Positions 1 to 5,733 of a stretch of 5,733 bases of DNA are shown here, piece after piece (the first letter of the stretch is position 1; each line of letters opens with the position of its first letter). The DNA is from Adhaeribacter sp. (GTDB lineage Bacteria; Bacteroidota; Bacteroidia; Cytophagales; Hymenobacteraceae), in NCBI GenBank assembly GCA_028288395.1, contig JAQBNV010000060.1, positions 1-5,733 on the forward strand, in the 5' to 3' direction. The position numbers and the translations under genes were made by a program. The notes under the pieces are model-generated. The model saw only the letters and a list, made by a program, of their open reading frames with translations, did no database searches and had not been told where the DNA came from.

Positions 1-2581
1 TACCTATATCTTCATAAGTATACTGGAAGTGATAAGGCATATTTAAAAATACCCATCCCCGGCCCAGAAATTCATTCCATTCCTCCAATTTGGTGGCATT
101 ATAAGAAGCGTTCAGATTGATGCCGTAACTTAATTCACCAAACTTATCAGCCCAGGTTAAATTACCTTCAATACCCCGGTTGCGGAGGTTCCCGATATTC
201 CGGCGCGGTGCATTGTAAGCCCCGGTCAGCAGGATAGACAAATCAGAAGGACGGTTCATCCCGCTAGTCAACCGATCGTAGTAGTCAATTTCAGCACTCA
301 AGCGATTATTCAGGAAGCCTAAATCTAAGCCTACGTTAAATACAGTGGTAGTCTCCCAGGAAAGATCCCGGTTTACCATTTGGCTGTTTACAAACCCTTT
401 GGCAATACCCCCCCCTATCATGTAATTGTTCGCATCAAGGGTCTCTTGTTGCTCATAGCGGCCCACGCCACTGTTGTTTCCTAAGCTACCGTAAGACATC
501 CGCAGTTTACCATTACTTAAATACCGGCTGGCAAAGGAGTTAATAAAACCTTCTTCTAAGAAACGCCAGCCCACTGCCACCGAAGGAAAGAAACCGAATT
601 GGCTGCCGGGTAGAAATTTAGAAGATCCATCGTAGCGGAAGTTGGCTTCGAAAAGGTACTTATCGAAAGCCGTATAGTTTACCCGGCCAATGTAAGACCG
701 TAACCCTTCGGCGCTGGAGTTACCGCCGGTTGACTGGATATCGGTTAAAGCGGCATCAATTTCGTGCAGCGATGGATGCAACCGGTCGTTCCGGGAACTT
801 CCCTGGTAACGAGAATACCAGTATTCTTCGCTATATACCGCCAGAGCACTTAATTCATGATTTTTCGCAATGGTGGTGTTGTATGTTAAACGCCCGGTCA
901 TCATGGTTTTGTTACCCGTATTGGTTGCATTACTTACCCCAGCATTGGCACCCACATATACCCGACTACCAAAAGAGCCGGATTGAAAGTTATAAGCATG
1001 ATTAGGCATATTGGCATTCCAACTAAACTGGTTGTTGTAATTCAAAGCATAATCTACCCGGGCGGTCAAACCTTTAACCGGTGTCCAGTCGTAATAAATA
1101 TTACCATTCGCTTCCTGGCGATTTTGCCGGGTGAGGTTATTTACATAAATGGTGTAAGGATTGTATGCCTGCGGGTCTTCGCCATAAGCCATTACTCCGC
1201 CATAATTACCAGTTACGGGATCGAAAGGTAAAATACCGGCAACTGCAAACTGCATATCGAAACCGGCGGTATTAGTAGCGTTATCATCGGTAAAACCATC
1301 TTCCAGGGCATAGGTCAGATTGGAGGAATTCCCATTGAGCTTAACCCCCACGTTCATGTTTTTACGGACTTTATAGTCGTAGTTTATGCGGGTATTATAT
1401 TGCTTGTAATCATTGTTAATCTGTAATCCTTTTTGATCGAGCAAGCCCACCGAAATATAAAAATTTGACTGATCGTTACCGCCGGAGGCCGACAAGTTAT
1501 GTCTTTGAATAAACCCGTCGCGCATAATTATATCCCACCAATCAGTGCTGGGGTATTTTACCGGGTCAATCATGCCCAAGGCCATCCACTGATCGATGGT
1601 GCCGTTTTTAAAATTCTGGTTGATCGGCAGCGTACCAACGGAAGCCGCCCGCTGGTGAAGGGTTAATGCCCGCGGATAATCCGACATGAAATCATACGAG
1701 CGGATGGGCCTTTCCAGGGCATTGGTAGTAGTAAAATTGATAGTAGGTTTTTTACCTTTTCCTGATTTAGTCGTGATCAGGATTACGCCATTAGCACCCC
1801 GTGAACCATAAACAGCCGAAGAAGCAGCATCTTTCAAAACCGAGATACTCTCCACATCGTTCATGTCGATCCGGTTGATATCTACATCAGGCATACCGTC
1901 TACCACTACCAGGGGGTTAGCATTATTGACAGTACCCAGGCCTCGGATAATTAAACTGGCGGAGTTTCTACCCGCCATACCGGAAGACTGGACAGCGGCC
2001 AAACCCGGTACCAAACCAGCCAGACCCGATGACACATTAGGCACAGCCCGGCTCGCAGTTTGTTCATCTATCTTAACGGATGAAACAGCCCCGGTTACAT
2101 TGGCTTTTTTCTGCGTACCATAACCCACCACCACCACTTCTTCCAGGGTTTTGGCATCTACCTGCAACGTTACGTTTACGGTAGTTTGCCCGCCGGGTAA
2201 AGGCTCCTCGCGGGTAACATAACCAATATAAGAAAATATAAGGGTACCGGATGCCTCGGGTAAACTAAGGGTATAAGTCCCGTCAGCACCGGTCGCGGTG
2301 CCATTAGTAGTACCTTTTACCACCACCGTTACACCTGGCAAGGCATCACCTTTTTCATCGGTAACTTTTCCCCGGATATCAGCAACGTTTGAACCAGCCG
2401 GTTCTATTCTCGAAACTTTAGAAAAAGCTGGATTTGCCGTATGGGCGTAGGGGGTCACCCGGGCAACTGCCATAGCCGTAACCGGGCTGGTGGGCTGTTG
2501 GGCGGCTCCCGAAAAATAAAGACAAACCAGGGCGGTGGCCAAACCAAATTTACCTAGCCGAAGCGTAGTTGTTTTGTGCAT
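1..2581 (-). CDS. SusC/RagA-family TonB-linked outer-membrane transporter, C-terminus cut by window edge
   Basis: The reverse strand reads openly for 860 codons from ATG at 2581 and runs off the left edge. Family members are usually about 1000 residues or more, so roughly the last 150-200 are missing. Residues 1-28 form a signal peptide: basic start, hydrophobic LATALVCLYF core, likely cleavage near GAAQ. A CarboxypepD_reg-like beta-sandwich spans about 67-140 (DIRGKVTDEKGDALPGVTV). A TonB-box-like stretch, EEVVVVGYGTQKK, lies at 147-159. The plug domain follows with LIIRGLGTVNNANPLVVVDG (210-229) and the SusC signature, whose core AVYGSRGANGVILITTKSG is at 256-274. The remainder is aromatic- and Asn-rich barrel sequence. 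Known family role: energised uptake of glycans, peptides or other large nutrients across the outer membrane with a SusD lipoprotein, normally encoded just downstream, here off-window. No STN domain is present, so direct anti-sigma signalling is unlikely. The start is firm: an in-frame TAA lies at 2615-2617 with no ATG between. The substrate cannot be told. Confidence 0.96.
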   Translation of the reverse strand, partial: MHKTTTLRLGKFGLATALVCLYFSGAAQQPTSPVTAMAVARVTPYAHTANPAFSKVSRIEPAGSNVADIRGKVTDEKGDALPGVTVVVKGTTNGTATGADGTYTLSLPEASGTLIFSYIGYVTREEPLPGGQTTVNVTLQVDAKTLEEVVVVGYGTQKKANVTGAVSSVKIDEQTASRAVPNVSSGLAGLVPGLAAVQSSGMAGRNSASLIIRGLGTVNNANPLVVVDGMPDVDINRIDMNDVESISVLKDAASSAVYGSRGANGVILITTKSGKGKKPTINFTTTNALERPIRSYDFMSDYPRALTLHQRAASVGTLPINQNFKNGTIDQWMALGMIDPVKYPSTDWWDIIMRDGFIQRHNLSASGGNDQSNFYISVGLLDQKGLQINNDYKQYNTRINYDYKVRKNMNVGVKLNGNSSNLTYALEDGFTDDNATNTAGFDMQFAVAGILPFDPVTGNYGGVMAYGEDPQAYNPYTIYVNNLTRQNRQEANGNIYYDWTPVKGLTARVDYALNYNNQFSWNANMPNHAYNFQSGSFGSRVYVGANAGVSNATNTGNKTMMTGRLTYNTTIAKNHELSALAVYSEEYWYSRYQGSSRNDRLHPSLHEIDAALTDIQSTGGNSSAEGLRSYIGRVNYTAFDKYLFEANFRYDGSSKFLPGSQFGFFPSVAVGWRFLEEGFINSFASRYLSNGKLRMSYGSLGNNSGVGRYEQQETLDANNYMIGGGIAKGFVNSQMVNRDLSWETTTVFNVGLDLGFLNNRLSAEIDYYDRLTSGMNRPSDLSILLTGAYNAPRRNIGNLRNRGIEGNLTWADKFGELSYGINLNASYNATKLEEWNEFLGRGWVFLNMPYHFQYTYEDIG

Positions 2582-2638
2582 AGAGTTGTTATTAAGGGCG
2601 ACTATTTTGTATGTTTATTTAATTTCATGTGCTTTGGT

Positions 2639-2646
2639 CAAAGCTA
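2639..2646 (-). promoter_or_regulatory. Candidate Bacteroidota -7 element for the susC-like gene
   Basis: The minus strand reads TAGCTTTG here, an exact match to the Bacteroidota -7 consensus TAnnTTTG. It ends 57 bases upstream of the ATG at 2581, leaving a short leader of about 50 bases, which is a normal geometry. I see no good TTTG-type -33 element at the expected spacing; the nearest TTG on this strand (2679-2681) is too far away. The call rests on the -7 word and its position only. Confidence 0.35.
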
Positions 2647-2741
2647 AATTTTAACCTGCCGGGTTTGTACCGTGCTGGCAATTGCTGCTGCTGCCAGAAC
2701 AAAGTCGATGGATTTGCTATAAATTTAGGTGGGGCGGCCCC

Positions 2742-2869
2742 GTTAGTTTTACGGTTTTACAACCTCAAACTTTTTTATCTGGCCGATCCCCTCTTGCCCC
2801 TCCGCTAACATGGCTGATAGCGGCAAATAATTTAGTACAGAGTTTATTTATGTAGCCGCTAAAACTAAC
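2742..2869. repeat. Nested inverted-repeat cluster of a CCGCTAA-like motif
   Basis: GTTAGTTTTACGG (2742-2754) pairs with GCCGCTAAAACTAAC (2855-2869) over 13 base pairs with a single bulged C at 2859. Between them, CCGCTA (2802-2807) and TAGCGG (2818-2823) form a perfect six-base inverted repeat with a ten-base loop. TAGCGGC (2818-2824) also matches GCCGCTA (2855-2861) in inverse. The word CCGCTAA, or its near variant CCGTAAA, therefore occurs four times, twice on each strand, 160-290 bases upstream of the transporter start. It could be a set of regulator sites, an alternative RNA structure or the remnant of a small repeat element. Function is unknown. Confidence 0.5.
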
Positions 2870-3188
2870 CGAAGAAACCAAGCTTCTCACTACCCATAAG
2901 TTCCAGATTCGATACTTTCATTAGCAATTTAAGCAATACCGGATAAAATACAAAACCCCGAATATTATGATAGCAGGCTTAATGGATATAGAAATTTAAA
3001 CCAAAGCCTAAATAAATTATATTATTTATACTCAAAAAAGCTATTCATAAACCTTTTTGCAATATGGCAACGTTATTGTATGTTTTTTTCTTATATTTTT
3101 CTAAACGCCTAAACTGGCTCCTCCGGCTTGGGCCTAACCAAACTAAAAGGATAAACCGACACAGCAAAAATATTTATATGCTCTTTTA

Positions 3189-3208
3189 TAAATTTGTCTA
3201 CAAATTTA
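3189..3208. repeat. Near-perfect 20-base dyad, candidate operator or hairpin
   Basis: TAAATTTGT (3189-3197) and ACAAATTTA (3200-3208) are perfect nine-base inverted arms around a two-base centre. Each outer octamer is also an exact TAnnTTTG word, one on each strand, so the site could act as overlapping divergent -7 elements. It could equally bind a dimeric regulator or, as RNA, fold into an eight-pair hairpin with a UCUA loop. It lies about 230 bases upstream of the kinase start and 610 bases from the transporter start. The arms are AT-rich, which raises the chance of coincidence. No -33 element is evident at the expected distance on the plus strand. Confidence 0.45.
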
Positions 3209-3266
3209 AAATATTAATAAAATTAAACTTTCTCAGTAGAAATATTTAAATAGTTTAACTTCCCAA

Positions 3267-3295
3267 AGAATTAGTTATATTAAGACATTAATTCT
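3267..3295. repeat. Seven-base inverted repeat upstream of the kinase gene
   Basis: AGAATTA (3267-3273) and TAATTCT (3289-3295) are perfect inverted arms around a 15-base spacer. The site is 144-172 bases upstream of the kinase ATG. If transcription starts further upstream, it would form a weak AU-rich stem in the leader. The stem is short, so this may be chance in AT-rich DNA. Confidence 0.25.
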
Positions 3296-3309
3296 GTAGC
3301 AGTTAATCT

Positions 3310-3324
3310 CTTAAATCATTTAAG
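3310..3324. repeat. 15-base palindrome upstream of the kinase gene
   Basis: CTTAAAT (3310-3316) and ATTTAAG (3318-3324) are perfect seven-base arms around a single central C. The one-base centre prevents a normal RNA hairpin, so a DNA-binding site for a dimeric protein is the more natural reading. It lies about 115 bases before the kinase ATG, a plausible place for an operator or activator site. The AT-rich context makes chance a real alternative. Confidence 0.3.
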
Positions 3325-3438
3325 GCACCGATATAGGTTGTTAGTTCAGGAAATCAGTATTTCCTCTGTGTTTTAAGGACCTGCTACTATGCTTTAAGTT
3401 TCAAATTCTTATTCCGGAATCCCTTGATTAACCCAAGC

Positions 3439-5124
3439 ATGAGGCTGAAATCAGCCACCTCCCGAAAACACCACTGGCAACGGCTTTCGCTGCTTTTAGC
3501 ATCCGCGGGCCTGGGCCTGGGGCTACTGGATCTGGCGAGATGGTTTTTTTTTACGCAATTTGATTATCCTGGACTGCTTACGCCCGAGACCAGTATGGGA
3601 TTGAACACCTTGCTCTCGCTGGTTCTAGCTGGCTGCTGTTTGCTGGGGCTGCATCGGAATTGGTTAACGGCTACCCGGCTGGGATTATTATTTATGCTAG
3701 CCTTTACGCTACTTAGCCTGGCAAGATTTTACTGGGAAACGAGTTGGGAAATAGGAACATGGATATTCCCGGCAGCCTCGCCCGGGTGGATGTCGTTAAT
3801 GGAGGCTTTTGACCTGTCGGTATTTGCCATTGCCCTGCTATTACTTTCTATCGGTTGGTTTCAGACAGGGCAACTACTGGCCGCTTTCCTGTTCACCCTG
3901 GCCTACGCTTCTTTCATTGGTAATTTATACAATATAGGTGGCATTTATTCCCTGGAAAATTTTTCCGGTATTTCGAGCCATACTGCCCTGACCCTAACCT
4001 TGTTCAGTTTAAGTCTGTTGCTTTCCTATCCAACAAAAGGATGGATAAAAATAGCGTCGAGCCAATATTCAGGAGGAATGCTGGCCCGGTTTAATTTTAC
4101 CTATTTCCTGCTGGTAGCGCCAATTTTTATAGGCTTTTACCTCTATACCCTAAACGAATGGCACCTTACACCGGGCGTAGGCATTTTAAGCCTTTTCATC
4201 CTGACCTGTGTTATCACCTTACCCGTTACCTTTTATTTCCTGAGGCGCCTGAACTCCCTGGATGCCCGACTCCAGAAAGCCCACCAGGAACTACAAATGG
4301 CCAATACCGACCTCTCGGACCGAAACGAGGAGCTCAGCGAGGCGCTAGCTGATGTAAAAGCAGGCAACCGCGAGCTGGCCGTAATGACGAAAGAGGTTTT
4401 ACTCAGCAGCCAGGCCCTGGAAGTAAAAAACAAAGAACTTTCCCGCCTGAACCAAAGCCTTGATTATATTGTGCAGATGGCCAGCCACGATCTCAAAACC
4501 CCGGTTTTCAATCTGGAGCTTTTATTAAAAGAACTGAAGTCTGCTTTGGAACCCCACATCCAGCCCCACGAGGCTGAGCTGGTAATAATGGTAGGCAATG
4601 CCACTGCCAGTCTGAAGAGCACCATCGAAGGGTTAACCCAAATTATCAGATCGCAACAGCTTATAATCGGGCTGCAGGTGGCCTTTTCGTTAACCAAATT
4701 AATCCAGGAAATCAGGAAAGAACTGGAGCGAGAAATACAGCACAGCAACGCACAAATACAAAAAAACCTGCAGGTAGATACAGTCGTTTTTTCCCGGATA
4801 CACTTGCGCAGTGTTTTCTTAAATTTATTTACCAATGCCCTGAAGTACCGCGCACCGGATCGGCCGCTCCTGATAAATATTACGGCCCAGCCGGTACCCG
4901 GCGGAATAGAAATAATATTTACCGATAACGGTTTAGGAATGTCGGAATACCAGGTTTCTAATTTATTTACGATTTACCGGCGTTTTCACGCGCACGTGGA
5001 AGGAAGCGGTATCGGGTTGTACCTGGTAAAGCAAACAGTCGAAAACAACGGCGGCACCATCCGCGCCGAAAGTAACCTTGATACCGGTACCCGTTTCATT
5101 ATTTTTCTGCCCCAGCACCAGTAA
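3439..5124 (+). CDS. Membrane sensor histidine kinase with eight-helix N-terminal domain
   Basis: This 561-residue protein should autophosphorylate on His and pass the phosphate to a response regulator, none of which is visible nearby. Eight hydrophobic segments lie at about 16-38, 53-72, 80-98, 124-141, 145-163, 182-197, 219-238 and 246-268. Loops are short, there is no periplasmic sensor domain, and basic ends suggest both termini are cytoplasmic. A Glu/Lys/Gln-rich coiled coil (about 270-345) leads into a HisKA H-box, ASHDLKTP, with His350; its DLKT also fits the phosphatase-type D/E-x-x-T/N motif. The HATPase_c domain has the N-box LNLFTNALKY (Asn466), G1 DNGLGM (496-501), an F-box-like LFTIYRRF and G2 GSGIGL (522-527), so catalysis looks intact. 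I chose ATG 3439; an in-frame TTG at 3424 would add five residues, and an in-frame TAG at 3334-3336 bounds the frame. I do not recognise the membrane domain as a named sensor family, and its stimulus is unknown. A run of nine T lies at 3544-3552. Confidence 0.93.
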   Translation: MRLKSATSRKHHWQRLSLLLASAGLGLGLLDLARWFFFTQFDYPGLLTPETSMGLNTLLSLVLAGCCLLGLHRNWLTATRLGLLFMLAFTLLSLARFYWETSWEIGTWIFPAASPGWMSLMEAFDLSVFAIALLLLSIGWFQTGQLLAAFLFTLAYASFIGNLYNIGGIYSLENFSGISSHTALTLTLFSLSLLLSYPTKGWIKIASSQYSGGMLARFNFTYFLLVAPIFIGFYLYTLNEWHLTPGVGILSLFILTCVITLPVTFYFLRRLNSLDARLQKAHQELQMANTDLSDRNEELSEALADVKAGNRELAVMTKEVLLSSQALEVKNKELSRLNQSLDYIVQMASHDLKTPVFNLELLLKELKSALEPHIQPHEAELVIMVGNATASLKSTIEGLTQIIRSQQLIIGLQVAFSLTKLIQEIRKELEREIQHSNAQIQKNLQVDTVVFSRIHLRSVFLNLFTNALKYRAPDRPLLINITAQPVPGGIEIIFTDNGLGMSEYQVSNLFTIYRRFHAHVEGSGIGLYLVKQTVENNGGTIRAESNLDTGTRFIIFLPQHQ

Positions 5125-5150
5125 TTAAAGGCACTTTTTAAAATATCCCG

Positions 5151-5158
5151 TAATTTTG
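5151..5158 (+). promoter_or_regulatory. Candidate Bacteroidota -7 element for the pentapeptide-repeat gene
   Basis: TAATTTTG matches TAnnTTTG exactly and ends 19 bases before the ATG at 5178, predicting a leader of roughly 10-15 bases. It sits in the 53-base gap after the kinase stop, so the downstream gene may have its own transcript as well as read-through from the kinase. No clear TTTG-like -33 element is present around 5125-5135. Confidence 0.4.
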
Positions 5159-5177
5159 GCTTTTAGCTAAATACAAC

Positions 5178-5733
5178 ATGCCAGGACTCTATTACACGGC
5201 GGAAACGTTTACCAAAAATAATTTTGCGGATCAGAATCTGATGGGGGCCGAATTTGAGGACAGTACCTTTAAGCACTGTGATTTTACCAGTACTACTTTA
5301 AGCGGAGCTACTTTCAGTGATTGTATTTTTGATACCTGCAACCTGAGCATGGTTCATTTGCCCCAGGTAAAGTTGCAAAATGCGCAATTCAGTTATTGCA
5401 AAATATTAGGAGTTAATTTCAATGTCTGCTCCGATTTTCTTTTTTCCGTATCGTTTAGCCATTGCCTGCTCGATTTCTGCAATTTTATGCGCACGAAATT
5501 AAAAGCCACCCATTTTACCCATTGCAGCCTGAAAGAAGTAAATTTTTCGGACTGCAATTTAACCGGCACAGACTTTTCGGGCTCCGATTTAAACCAGGCG
5601 ATTTTCCGGCAAAGTAACCTGGAAAAAGCTGATTTCCGGGAGGCCTTCAATTTCTCGATTGATCCGGAATTTAATAAATTAAAGAAAGCCAGATTCAGCC
5701 GGACTGGCCTAAGCGGTTTGCTGGATAAATACG
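5178..5733 (+). CDS. Pentapeptide-repeat protein, extreme C-terminus cut by window edge
   Basis: From ATG 5178 the frame is open for 185 codons to the right edge. The ending FNFSIDPEFNKLKKARF...GLSGLLDKY resembles the usual C-terminus of short Bacteroidota members, so probably only a few residues are missing. Phe or Leu recurs every fifth residue at 16-81 (ADQNLMGAEFEDSTF style). After a two-residue shift it recurs again at 88-153, giving about 28 repeats, or seven coils, of a right-handed beta-helix. All nine visible cysteines (34, 49, 54, 74, 84, 96, 101, 116, 126) sit two residues before the central Phe/Leu position. There is no signal peptide or membrane segment, so it should be cytoplasmic. 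Some members of this fold (Qnr, McbG, MfpA) bind DNA gyrase, but overall resemblance does not establish that role here. It follows the kinase by 53 bases on the same strand and may be partly co-transcribed with it. Start choice: this ATG gives a short leader after a -7 word and precedes the first repeat. Confidence 0.92.
   Translation, partial: MPGLYYTAETFTKNNFADQNLMGAEFEDSTFKHCDFTSTTLSGATFSDCIFDTCNLSMVHLPQVKLQNAQFSYCKILGVNFNVCSDFLFSVSFSHCLLDFCNFMRTKLKATHFTHCSLKEVNFSDCNLTGTDFSGSDLNQAIFRQSNLEKADFREAFNFSIDPEFNKLKKARFSRTGLSGLLDKY

Larger units (their letters stand above)
2582..3438. other. Long divergent intergenic region without a convincing gene
   Basis: About 860 bases separate the minus-strand transporter start from the plus-strand kinase start. 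The half nearer the transporter (2582 to about 2930) is mixed in composition. From about 2930 to 3330 it is strongly AT-rich, well below the flanking genes in G+C. I see no tRNA, CRISPR array, transposase remnant or protein-like reading frame. The region holds several inverted repeats, annotated separately (2742-2869, 3189-3208, 3267-3295, 3310-3324), and scattered TAnnTTTG words. It must contain the promoters of both divergent genes, and its length leaves room for regulators or a small RNA. Confidence 0.8.

Noticed and set aside
730..2123. Several plus-strand open frames opposite the transporter gene
   Set aside because: They lie entirely inside the well-supported minus-strand SusC reading frame and their translations look like shadow sequence.
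3058..3089. Terminator-like hairpin followed by seven T on the plus strand
   Set aside because: The stem (TGCAATA with TATTGTA) is AT-rich with a G-U pair, and no plus-strand gene lies upstream to be terminated.
3064..3249. Open frame of 61 residues on the plus strand in the intergenic gap
   Set aside because: Composition follows the AT-rich background (many Lys, Asn, Phe, Leu, Ile and Tyr), it has no recognisable family, and it contains the 20-base dyad at 3189-3208. It reads as a chance open frame, though a small basic membrane protein cannot be wholly excluded.
3243..3252. Ten-base palindrome TATTTAAATA
   Set aside because: It consists only of A and T in a strongly AT-rich stretch and is expected by chance.
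3395..3402. TAAGTTTC as a -7 element for the kinase
   Set aside because: It misses the final conserved G of TAnnTTTG and has no matching -33 element; position alone is not enough.
4464..4835. Minus-strand open frame of 123 residues inside the kinase gene
   Set aside because: It overlaps the H-box to N-box part of an intact kinase whose motifs are clear in the other strand, and its Cys/Ser/Ile-rich product resembles no family I know.
5127..5137. Small AAAG/CTTT hairpin after the kinase stop as a terminator
   Set aside because: Four pairs with a three-base loop and no G+C-rich stem is too weak to call.
5393..5650. Minus-strand open frame of 85 residues inside the pentapeptide-repeat gene
   Set aside because: It is antisense to a perfectly periodic repeat protein; its own pattern is a shadow of that repeat.

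Overview
The window looks like chromosomal DNA of a Bacteroidota species. The evidence is a SusC/RagA-type TonB-linked outer-membrane protein, Bacteroidota-type -7 promoter words (TAnnTTTG), and no clear Shine-Dalgarno sequence before any start. The moderate base composition and general protein style would suit the Cytophagales, perhaps Hymenobacteraceae, but that finer placement is only an inference.

Layout. Positions 1-2581 (minus strand) hold the first 860 codons of a SusC/RagA-family outer-membrane transporter. Its C-terminal part, and the SusD-like lipoprotein gene that usually follows, lie beyond the left edge. Positions 2582-3438 are a long divergent intergenic region of about 860 bases with no convincing gene. 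It is strongly AT-rich from about 2930 onward and holds several inverted repeats. The clearest are a 20-base dyad at 3189-3208 and a nested inverted-repeat cluster at 2742-2869. Positions 3439-5124 (plus) hold a complete membrane histidine kinase with eight predicted membrane segments, a coiled coil and HisKA plus HATPase_c domains. No response regulator is visible next to it. Positions 5178-5733 (plus) hold a nearly complete pentapeptide-repeat protein cut by the right edge. It sits 53 bases behind the kinase, with its own candidate -7 element.

How the genes may work together. The transporter probably forms a nutrient-uptake pair with an unseen SusD partner. The kinase is transcribed divergently from it across a region rich in dyads, so shared control is possible, but nothing in the sequence proves it. 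The pentapeptide-repeat protein is a predicted cytoplasmic right-handed beta-helix. Its regular repeat register contains a two-residue phase shift, and every visible cysteine occupies the same repeat position. Its function is unknown. No tRNA, rRNA, CRISPR array, insertion sequence or known defence or biosynthetic system was found. The window looks mostly like ordinary Bacteroidota gene content.
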